Part shown: positions 51,901 to 61,259 of the stretch, one piece after another
How positions within the stretch are numbered: the first letter of the stretch is position 1
Layout of the letters: each line of letters opens with the position of its first letter
NCBI GenBank assembly: GCA_016165875.1
Contig: JABBOT010000004.1
Location: forward strand, 9,586,889 to 9,650,888
DNA: 64,000 nucleotides
From: Acanthopleura granulata
Taxonomy: Eukaryota; Mollusca; Polyplacophora; Chitonida; Chitonidae
Reading direction: 5' to 3'
Made by a program: the position numbers and the translations under genes
The notes under the pieces: generated by a model
What the model saw: only the letters and a program-made list of their open reading frames with translations
Database searches by the model: none
What the model was told of the DNA's origin: nothing

Positions 51901-53514
51901 ACTAGATAAGGACAGCGTAATAAATAAGGATTTCCAATAACTAGGATTCATACAGCACTAGCTTTATACTTGAAAGTTAAAAGACTGGAGATTTCAGATC
52001 TGACTCATACTTGGGTGGGGTTCTAAATTAAATACAACTCTACATATCACAACATCAAAACTTTACCAAATCAAAATCAACAAATCAAAAATAACAAACC
52101 ACTGATATTTCAGAAATAAAACACTTAAACACAGCATTCACGTGTAACTCTTTTGTGAAAGATATGTTAAAAAAAGAACACATACAAAACTTATTTTGTA
52201 CAAAATGCAATTCATTCATGTGTGTTCAGCATCAATAAATGAAGGAGGATGAAAAAAATATACTGAAAGCTCATACATCAACATGTATACCAACAGAGAG
52301 GAAAGACACCAAATAACATTCAGGAATGTAACTTCAGTCTTCCTTGGAATGTAGTTGATTATGAGTAGGATGGCCTTACAAGTTTTGAACATTATACTGC
52401 TGATGTCTAACAATATTTTTATAATCAGTGTGATGGTCAAGTTACAAATGTGAGTTTACCTTCATGGAAAAAATTACATGAACTGTACTTAAAATGCCAT
52501 CATACCAAATTAGACATCAACAGGAATACCTTTTTGAACAATGAGAAGTCACTACGATTTACAGGTACATATATAAATTATTAATTTTCTATGCCATTAT
52601 GCAGAGCAAAAGACTGGATTATACAAACATATATGTCTTAGGTGGGTAAAATTGTTAGGAATCCCATAATGTCCAGATGAGATAGTAAAAATGTATAAAA
52701 ACAAGTGATTACACACCTTTCTATTTCCATGAAATTTACACAAACAAAACATATTTAAAGACATTTGGGTTCCATTTGTTTTTAACATGTTCTCTGTTCA
52801 CACTCTGAACATTTTGATTTATGTAAAATTGTACATAGTATATAGGTAACTATTAACAGCTGCAGGGTAATTAAATCACAAAACCAAGCAACACTTACTG
52901 TGCACCTTATAATAATGCAATCATTTTGTTCTGACAACAGTCTACCTTCCCGTATTAGCATACATCCAAACAACACCTTTCTATACGTGAGCTGGTATCC
53001 ATTGCAACAACAAATGAATATGCAAGTGACATGTTAACGCTTCACACAAGACTGACCTACATATAAAAGTCTTGAATATATACTTTATATGCGATGAATC
53101 ATTAGCCTCCAAGCCATCCACTGTAGCACACACATTATATATATATGTACATGTCTATCAAACACAAAATCTCTAAATAATTACAATACAGGTCTTGTTT
53201 AAATTAACCATTTGGCAACTTTGCGATTTCCTCTAAAAATTCGCAGTAACTACTAAACATACAAAACAACTGGATCAACTAATGATTAAAAAAATTGATA
53301 TTGTATGGCCACAACAGGCGTAATGTGATTGTGACGTTCATTTAATGCAATTATGAAAAATTACCACATGTACCCTATTTCCACATAAATGTATGTGAAT
53401 TGCAATGAACTCCAAATTTAACTTGATTTGGGCAAAAACTTACTGTTTGAGAAATTAATGATGTTCTGCAAGGAAAGCCCAATGGTTAATACAGATGTGG
53501 TTGTTTACTCGAAG
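48925..53514. other. Intergenic, ending in the probable KLHL-B 3' UTR
   Basis: AT-rich, no recognisable gene. Part of the stretch downstream of the KLHL-B stop is presumably its 3' UTR, but I could not fix a polyadenylation site. Confidence 0.45.
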
Positions 53515-55302
53515 TCATATTTGTGCACTTGGGAAGGATACTTGCAGAGTTGTGACTCTTGTGTACTCACGGCCACAATAATCCCCAGGTTCTATCTTTC
53601 CCTTCTCTGTATCATAAAAATATATGTACTGGTGACCCTCATGACTGGCAAGGAATGCGATTTTACCATCTAGAACATCAACATATCGGAATATATATCC
53701 AATGTCTGGTGGGGTAGGTGTGATCTCTGTCCACTGATGAGTGACTAAGTCATACATCTCATTGGCCAAGCAGTCCGAAATTGTAGCCACATCATGAGCC
53801 GTTCGTCCTCCAATCACTATGAGTTTGCCATTGACAGGTGTCATACTGTGACCTTGACGATTATGGAGCATAGAAGGCAATGGCTGCCATGTTCCTCCAT
53901 CAATCATCAGCTTGTAGAAGTAATTCAGAGGTACAGGGTCGACAGGATCTGAACTGATACCACCAGACACATAGAGGGAGCCACTGACAAAGGCAGCAGC
54001 CTGGTCATAGCTACCATGAGGCAATGGTGACAGGGGTTTCCAGCAGTTCTCTTCAGGCTCGTACATTTCCACAGATGACAAAATGATTTCCTCATCGTCT
54101 TCTCCATGAATCATGTGGTGTATTCCACCTATGGCAAAGAGAGCAGTGTCCGAGCTGCACATTGCAAAGGACACCCGCTTCTGCAGCAATGGAGTAAGTT
54201 CCACCCAATCCCTGTAACGTGGGTCAAAGCGAAACAAGCGGTTAGAGCTGCAGTATTGATGATCATAGCCCCCACAGATATAAAGGAAGTTTCCGATTGT
54301 TGCCTGACTTGTGAACTCTACCTCTGTGTCCAGGCCTCGTGGGGACAACTCCTCTTGGCAGATCCCTGGAGTCTTGGCATCCCTGTACAGTACAATGGTG
54401 CCATTGGCTTCCTCGGAGGCTGCCATGATTGTGAGAACTTTTCTTGATCCACGAGGTAGGTACTTTTTGGATGTATAGAGAGATTGAGTAGTTATACTGC
54501 AGATGTATCGCCTGGCCTCTTCCACCTCCTTGGCTACCTCTGGAATGTCCAAGACTTCATCAGGGAGTCGGTCCAGCTCTTCCAGCTCCAGCATCCCCAT
54601 TCTCACATGCTCCAGCAGTCTTGGTAGATACTTTTGTCGGGCATCATAGTTCTCATGAACCCAGTCAAGGACAATCTTTAGGATATAGCCTTCACTCATT
54701 TCCACATATATGTTCTCTTTCAAGAAGTTCAGTAGCAACTCAAAGCTCAGATTCTGATAGAACCGTGGTTCTTCAATCAATGTTGTGAGATTCTCTCCAA
54801 GAAATCGTGATATGTCCCATCTCAGATCTCCTAGGCAATAAAAGTCTGCCAGGTGTAGTACTGTATCATAATTCTCCAGGCTGAGATGCCGAACTAGGAA
54901 GTCACAAGATACCTCTAAAATCCAGTCCACATGCAAGAACCGAGCAGCCTCAATCACATCCTCTATGTTATCTGGCGATATGGAGACTCTCCCATGGTAA
55001 AAGTAGTCTAAAAGAGCAGAGAAGCCATCGGGACTGATTTCAAAAATTTCAATTTCTTTCTGCTCTCTTTCTCTCATGTCAACGCTGAACATAGCTCCAA
55101 AATAGTCACTTGCCTCAGAAAGTACATCCTTGTGAGCCTTGAACTTGGCATTGCCGACCTTCAGTTTAATGTCACATTTGTAGTCGTACATTTTAGCTGT
55201 AACCTTCTTATGGTTCTTGTTGATGTACTTGAGGGTGTTGTCAGTCATGTAGATGAACTCTGGATCATCAGAGATTTTTTCCATCATTCCTCCAGATGCC
55301 AT
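53515..55302 (-). CDS. KLHL-B: BTB-BACK-Kelch protein
   Basis: A kelch-like protein, 595 residues, in one coding exon starting at ATG 55300-55302 just after a splice acceptor. BTB at about 42-140 (FKAHKDVLSEASDYFGAMF), BACK at about 145-250 with a 3-box-like stretch (GYILKIVLDWV) and kelch blades at about 335-575 marked by LYICGGY, LFAIGGI, LYVSGGI and LIVIGGR. The length and domain order are standard for the family. KLHL proteins usually bring substrates to Cullin-3 ubiquitin ligases; the substrate here is unknown. Blocks shared with KLHL-A (for example RVSFAMC, GNFLYI.GGY, NRQGHS/GRQGHS, EELDRLP) show the two are paralogues on the same strand, 25 kb apart. KLHL-B lacks the Lys-rich N-tail. 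No named vertebrate subfamily is assigned. Confidence 0.95.
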   Translation of the reverse strand: MASGGMMEKISDDPEFIYMTDNTLKYINKNHKKVTAKMYDYKCDIKLKVGNAKFKAHKDVLSEASDYFGAMFSVDMREREQKEIEIFEISPDGFSALLDYFYHGRVSISPDNIEDVIEAARFLHVDWILEVSCDFLVRHLSLENYDTVLHLADFYCLGDLRWDISRFLGENLTTLIEEPRFYQNLSFELLLNFLKENIYVEMSEGYILKIVLDWVHENYDARQKYLPRLLEHVRMGMLELEELDRLPDEVLDIPEVAKEVEEARRYICSITTQSLYTSKKYLPRGSRKVLTIMAASEEANGTIVLYRDAKTPGICQEELSPRGLDTEVEFTSQATIGNFLYICGGYDHQYCSSNRLFRFDPRYRDWVELTPLLQKRVSFAMCSSDTALFAIGGIHHMIHGEDDEEIILSSVEMYEPEENCWKPLSPLPHGSYDQAAAFVSGSLYVSGGISSDPVDPVPLNYFYKLMIDGGTWQPLPSMLHNRQGHSMTPVNGKLIVIGGRTAHDVATISDCLANEMYDLVTHQWTEITPTPPDIGYIFRYVDVLDGKIAFLASHEGHQYIYFYDTEKGKIEPGDYCGREYTRVTTLQVSFPSAQI

Positions 55303-55342
55303 GTTTCAAGATGAATCGCTCACAAATCTTGAATTATTAATC
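55303..55342 (-). other. KLHL-B 5' UTR with splice acceptor
   Basis: On the minus strand, ttttacttgtcttaacag precedes 55342, giving a good acceptor 40 bases upstream of the ATG. Confidence 0.7.
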
Positions 55343-57185
55343 CTGTTAAGACAAGTAAAATAAAACAAAATTAACAAGTAAAGCCCTTCAAAAAAGGCAA
55401 GGGCTTCACTAAAGCCCCAACTTCTGATAAAGCTTAAATAAGCTATAGTAAACATGGTCACTCTCCAGCAATCAGGGAAAGTGAGGCAGCTAGTACCTGC
55501 AAGAAACGAAACAAACTGCATTGAACTCACTGTCAGATCTGGGCTTGCGGCAAGCAACTAAAACTCATTCATCTGAAACATCAATCAACCAATCAATCTC
55601 CAACAAGTTCAATGTCCTTACAATCACATACCAGCATGGTCTGTAGTTCATGCATATCACATGGTGAAGGTGATGTAGAAATGAGCCTGATGTACTGCAG
55701 AACCGCTTAAAACATGCAAGCCTTTCTCACTAAGTGCATTGTCTCATAGGATTAATGACTTTTTTATGAGTTTCAGGACATTCATTCATTTCACAGTACA
55801 TTAACCAAAGGAGACATCAAGCCATCAACACCAGCTTCAAGGAAACACACTCTTTGTGTACATTTTATTAAATAGGACAGGAATTTGACCGCCTTCTTCA
55901 ACACAAAGGTGACCTACTTTACCCTCAGATCAAGTAAACATTTCACCAATACCTGAATTTCCTAGGGACATCAGGAAGTGTGTCAGTAGCCTTTGAAAGA
56001 GGTAAAATTCGTGTTTACACTTTGTTCTTCAATACTAACCATATTAAATAAATATTTTACATTTTTCTCACACCTGACTTTCATTTCAGATCATGTTATT
56101 TTTAAAACTTCATTCATTAAACACTATACAAATGAAATTAATATGACCACAGTTAGACGGAGCTACCATGGTTGTAAACAAGAAAAAGACTAAGAGTCAA
56201 ATATTCTGGTAAATGCGTCACCTGAAAGTTAATGTCATAATAAAGAACTTAAGGCGTCACCACATAAATTATGAGTTCCTGAGTTCTTCGTTAGTATAAA
56301 TGAAGCCACCTACAACTTTGGGTTTATAGCAGTATATCTAAGAGTTAAAGTGTTCATGCTGACATTTGGTTGACAGCACTACAATCCATCAATGAGATAC
56401 ACTGATCATCATGTTAAAAACCTGTCACTAATTCATACATGCACAATAAGACTGACAAATCCACTTGTTTGAAAACACTATGGTTATAGGTATGGGAGAC
56501 CTCCATTACAGCCCATAATGTTACAAGCACACTATAGTCTTAACTCACGTTCCTCAAGTATAATTCCCTGTATACATCACATTCTTACAATGACCTCTAA
56601 GAACACTGATAATCTATATACACATATTAAACCAGTGTTTAAAAAATTAGATATACTGGAAGTCAAGGCTAAAATACAGTGAGTCTGTATCATGTGAATA
56701 AATGCTTTATATACTTATTAAGTTGATCCTTACTGCTATCCATCAATGTAGTTATTCATTTCACTGGTGTTTTACGTCATACTCAAGAGTACTTTAACCA
56801 CATACATACGACAGCGGCCAGCATTAAAACCAGAGAGAGAAAACCACCAAAATTGACAGGTTGCTGACAGACCTTCCCACACACGGCTGAGAGGATGTCG
56901 ACATGAGATGCTATCATGCTATCCATGAGTGCTCAACATCAGATAATGTTAACAATTTTGCCACTAAAATGAGATTCAATATGATTATTAGAGTCTACCT
57001 ACTGGGCAATTTTCCAAAGCCTCATAAACCATAATAAATTAAAAACTGTAAACTACAGTGTAAGCCAACAGATATTTAATTGGAGAGAGACAAAGCAGAT
57101 ATCTCAACATATGACACATCATTTATGCATATATATAAACAGTGTGCACATCAGTATATAATGACTTAGAGGCAACAAGACTTAC
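55343..57185. other. Probable KLHL-B 5' UTR intron
   Basis: Runs between the donor at 57186 and the acceptor at 55342 on the minus strand. It holds a SINE remnant and no supported ORF. Confidence 0.5.
56755..56900 (-). mobile_element. SINE remnant, minus strand
   Basis: Plus-strand tcactggtgttttacgtcatactcaagagtactt, then acgacagcggccagcatta and gacagaccttcccacacacgg, matches the reverse complement of the SINE 3' two-thirds with many changes. Confidence 0.7.
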
Positions 57186-57250
57186 CTGTAAGTCACGGTG
57201 ATCTCAGCAGTCTGTTTTTCGCTTTTTCCCCTTTGTGTCTTGGGCAAGAG
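57186..57250 (-). other. Probable KLHL-B non-coding first exon
   Basis: The minus strand reads cgtgacttacag|gtaagtctt at 57186, a near-consensus donor that would join the acceptor at 55342. The upstream limit is a guess. The promoter should lie just beyond, in the less AT-rich stretch around 57250-57700. Confidence 0.5.
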
Positions 57251-58429
57251 ATATGATGATGTCACCTGGTACAAGAAATAAACCCTTTGTCATCAAAATA
57301 AAAACAACCGCTCTTTTCTCACATTATTTTCGTCTGACGTGGTTGATATTTAGATCTGAATCCATCCTACGAATAAATTCAAAATTCTCCCGCCCACGTG
57401 GTTTACTGACGACTGTAAGGAAGTCCCGTTGCATTTAGTTCTTGGAGATATTATAGATTACGCAGTTAATATACACCGTATTAATGTAGCACTTACCACC
57501 TGCCGTCAAGGAAAGTTTGAGCGATTTTTCAGGTCAGCGGCCTTGACATTCAATCTCTCGGGGAGCAGGCATTACTTGGTGTGTGTTTCTATCACGTGGG
57601 TGGCCACGCAGATATGTGTGTGCGCGGTGAATGATAGATCCGCGATGGTCTCAGACAAAGGCATGACACACGCGCTTTTTTCCCCAGCCGTTTGAAACAC
57701 TACAACAGGAAACATTTTATTCTGTTAACAGTTTTATCCAGGTTATATTTACGAAATACAAAATGTGCCACAGTGTAAGATTCCCCTCATGAAAGGGTGC
57801 ACTGTTCACTAAAGGGTGCCTTGTTCACTAATTAATAACTGAATATATACCTGGCAAAAACAACGGATAGTCAGGCTACGTTTCCCCCAGTATAGCTTAC
57901 AGGCACATATACATGTAGTGTAGTGGAGTAATGTAACATAGATTAAAATTCACTGCAAGCTGTTTAGGGTTTTCTACTAAAGAAAAAATGCCGAGATTTT
58001 TGACATGCATTTTTTGCACACCCATGGGCTGATAAGAGTTGAATGGGTGAACTGCAAAGTTACCAGAGTAAATACATGATGATGATTTCCTATTATTCTG
58101 TACCGGTGTAAGTATGCCATTTGTAGCTTATATGTCTTTCCAAAAACAGACGGCACAAATCTGGACAGCCCACCTGTCGTTTGCTCAAAACACTTGTCTT
58201 TTTGGTTTAAACTGTTAGGTTCTCCCAATCTTTTTGGCTTATCCACCTTTAACCTCTTTGTTGAACCTATAACAACTTAGTAAATTCCACGTGCTGTATG
58301 ATACCCTAGATCTGTTTTTTAGCTCTTTATTTAACTACCTCTCGTAAATACCTCTGTAAAAGTCACCACCACAGAAATTCACACTTTCAGCCATGTAAGT
58401 TTATTGTTAAAAACTCAATTTAGCTTTCT

Positions 58430-58640
58430 TGATGCCAATTTAGTTATGATTATGTATGCGAAATGAGTATTTTTGGCCTTTGAGCTCAGATGAACGAGGT
58501 TCCAATACCTGAGTATATTTAGACAGCCACCTGAAATAAATAGAGATGGATTTTGCCGGGCTCCACCCGCTGAGTGCCCAGGCGCCCCCAAAGGAATCCA
58601 TAACTTGGGCTCACTCAAACACTGGGGATACCAAATAAAC
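58430..58640 (-). repeat. Single-unit relative of the 60-kb array, inverted
   Basis: Read on the minus strand it gives ccagtgtttgag(t/c)..agccca, then ggagcccg, then tatttcaggtgg(c/t)tgtctaaata and ctgagctcaa(a/g)g. These occur in the same order as the lead-in (59978-60180) and first unit of the 60-kb array. In translation it reads PSLFISGGCLN against SPFMACISGGCLN in the array. Confidence 0.7.
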
Positions 58641-59439
58641 TAGGTTTAAATGATAAAACACATTTTGATGTATGTACAATGACCCGTTCCAGACATTTTA
58701 TCCTCCGCACTGATCCCGCCATAAGTTCGGAAACAGTTTGCCCAGGGTGATCTCTAATAATTACGCTAGCTCAAACACTGCAGCTCAAACAAAAGCTGCA
58801 TGATCTATAAAGTCGATAGTATCTGTTTCTGTTTGTCTGTTTGATTGATTTTGGTATACAGCGTGGCTATGAACATTATTTCGGAGATATCACAAAGGTG
58901 TTTCAGTGCAGCAGGCCAGTGTCGAAATATTTATAGTGCTGCTTCACTGAAACGCCATGCCGTAGACACCATGTAGACGCCTCGCCCAGTCGCACTATAA
59001 TGACACATGACCGACCTGCACTTGGCCTATTTCTCTTATTTAAGGGCCAATTGAGACATTACCAAGATTACTAATGTTAAAGCTTTAGACTCGGTACTGA
59101 ACATCCAAATCTACTGTTTACGTCTGATTATGTTATGGCTGAAACCTAAACATGGCAGTATTCGGTCGTCTTCCGTTGTATGTTAGTGCCGTTACAAATA
59201 ACCAAGTCAAGGTAACAGATCTCACTGCAGCCGTGAAACTTTTTTCCTAACTCGTACGATACAGTGTGTTTGTACCAGTTGGAAATTTTAGTGGTGAGAG
59301 ATTTATGTCCTTCCTTCAGCGTGTTCATTATGACCTTTATTGATGGTATCTTTCGAGTTACCAGACAACACACAGCTTAAATGTTCTTTTTCTTAATGAT
59401 TAACTCATTTATTCGGGTAAAACTGATTTATTTGACTAG
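58641..59439. other. Intergenic, no gene seen
   Basis: No recognisable ORF or repeat between the inverted single unit and the SINE fragment. Confidence 0.5.
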
Positions 59440-59545
59440 ATTTCCTGCGGGCTCTGCCCGGTTTCCTCCCACCATAATGCCGGCCGCCGCCGTATAAGTG
59501 AAATATTCTCGAGTACGGCAAAAAACACCAATCAAATATATCAAA
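59440..59545 (+). mobile_element. 5'-truncated SINE
   Basis: Contains cgggctctgcccggtttcc, ccgccgccgtataagtgaa, tattctcgagtacggc and acaccaatcaaat: the 3' half of the SINE family. The (AAAT)n tail is short. Confidence 0.8.
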
Positions 59546-59659
59546 TTTAAATACGGCGTCATGCTTTGTACCCATTAGAGACGGAAAATCCCCAATGAGG
59601 CGGGGCCTTGACCTCACGGAGGAGGTCAGGGGTCAGGGAGTGGATGGACGGTGTATCCA

Positions 59660-59790
59660 CTACAGAGCATTCACTGGCCGTCGCCTGGAGATCTTCACAA
59701 GGGCAGTGTAAGGAAATCCACTTCCGAGCATTCACTGACCGTCGTCTGGGCGTCTTCATAGGAGCATTCCACAGATGTCTTCTTCCGAAT
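59660..59790 (+). repeat. Two-copy 61-bp tandem duplication
   Basis: GAGCATTCACTG(g/a)CCGTCG begins at 59665 and again at 59726. The copies continue CTGG(a/g)(g/c)(a/g)TCTTCA with moderate divergence. Confidence 0.75.
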
Positions 59791-60176
59791 ATTCCTGATA
59801 TGGGAGGTGCATAGACGTCAATCTTTGGCGTATCGTAAGGTACAAAAATCGGATATCCGGTATTGGTCAGTAATTTGACGGCGGTTGTAGATTGGCGAGG
59901 GGACCATTAACCGTCGGTGACGATAAATCGACAGTATGGGCGAAACCATGACGTCGGCCAGACGTCAGTATGTTATTTGCGTCTCCAGTGTTTGAGCTAG
60001 CCCATATTATGGGACCCTATGAGGACTTTATGCAGCAATTAATTTGGTCCGATTTTAATTATGCATATGTGCTCAATGTAGAAGTGGTTCTGACCGCTAC
60101 CTCTAATGTTCGAGCTAGACCCATTTTAGAAGTACCTTGATGGGTGGCCAGGGGCCACACACAGTGTGTGGAGCCC

Positions 60177-61224
60177 GACAGAAGTCCATTTATGGCGTGT
60201 ATTTCAGGTGGTTGTCTAAATAGTTCTATAAACTCAGATACTGTTACCTCCTTTCTTGAGCTCAAGGCTAAACATCTAGAGGACAAAATGACACAGCGGC
60301 TGGTGTCCGACAGAAGTCCATTTATGGCGTGTATTTCAGGTGGTTGTCTAAATAGTTCTATAAACTCAGATACTGTTACCTCCTTTCTTGAGCTCAAGGC
60401 TAAACACCTAGAGGACAAAATGACACAGCGGCTGGTGTCCGACGGAAGTCCATTTATGGCGTGTATTTCAGGTGGTTGTCTAAATAGTTCTATAAACTCA
60501 GATACTGTTACCTCCTTTCCTGAGCTCAAGGCTAAACACCTAGAGGACAAAATGACAGAGCGGGTGGTGTCCGACAGAAGTCCATTTATGGCGTGTATTT
60601 CAGGTGGTTGTCTAAATAGTTCTATAAACTCAGATACTGTTACCTCCTTTCTTGAGCTCAAGGCTAAACACCTAGAGGACAAAATGACACAGCGGCTGGT
60701 GTCCGACAGAAGTCCATTTATGGCGTGTATTTCAGGTGGTTGTCTAAATAGTTCTATAAACTCAGATACTGTTACCTCCTTTCCTGAGCTCAAGGCTAAA
60801 CACCTAGAGGACAAAATGACACAGCGGGTGGTGTCCGGCAGAAGTCCATTTATGGCGTGTATTTCAGGTGGTTGTCTAAATAGTTCTATAAACTCAGATA
60901 CTGTTACCTCCTTTCTTGAGCTCAAGGCTTAACACCTAGAGGACAAAATGACAGAGCGGGTGGTGTCCGGCAGAAGTCCATTTATGGCGTGTATTTCAGG
61001 TGGTTGTCTAAATAGTTCTATAAACTCAGATACTGTTACCTCCTTTCTTGAGCTCAAGGCTAAACACCTAGAGGACAAAATGACACAGCGGCTGGTGTCC
61101 GGCAGAAGTCCGTTTAAGACATGTATTTCAGGTGGTTGTCTAAATAGCTCTATATACCCAGACATTGGTACGTACTTTCTTGAGCTCAAAGCTAAACATT
61201 CAGACGACAAAATGACCAATGGTA
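60177..61224. repeat. Eight-unit 132-bp tandem array, open on both strands
   Basis: GAAGTCC marks unit starts at 60181, 60313, 60445, 60577, 60709, 60841, 60973 and 61105, exactly 132 bp apart. Units 1-7 are nearly identical and unit 8 is diverged. Since 132 is 44 codons, one frame stays open on each strand (plus 60144-60932 containing FMACISGGCLNSSINSD; minus 60925-60059 containing FIELFRQPPEIHAINGL). One A-to-T change at 60930 makes TTAA and stops both frames. Differences between units are mostly amino-acid-changing, so neither frame looks constrained. Confidence 0.93.
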
Positions 61225-61259
61225 TATCGTTTCAAGCTGGTGTAAATCCGTGTGCTTAG

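Noticed and set aside
57235..57695. Plus-strand ORFs upstream of KLHL-B as a divergent gene
   Set aside because: No recognisable domain and no matching splice partner; more likely promoter and upstream sequence.
60177..61224. CRISPR-like array
   Set aside because: The repeats are 132 bp and contiguous with no unique spacers, and the genome is animal.
60059..61259. Long plus- and minus-strand ORFs through the 132-bp array as protein-coding genes
   Set aside because: They arise because the unit is a multiple of three. Both frames are stopped by the same base change at 60930, and unit differences show no synonymous bias.
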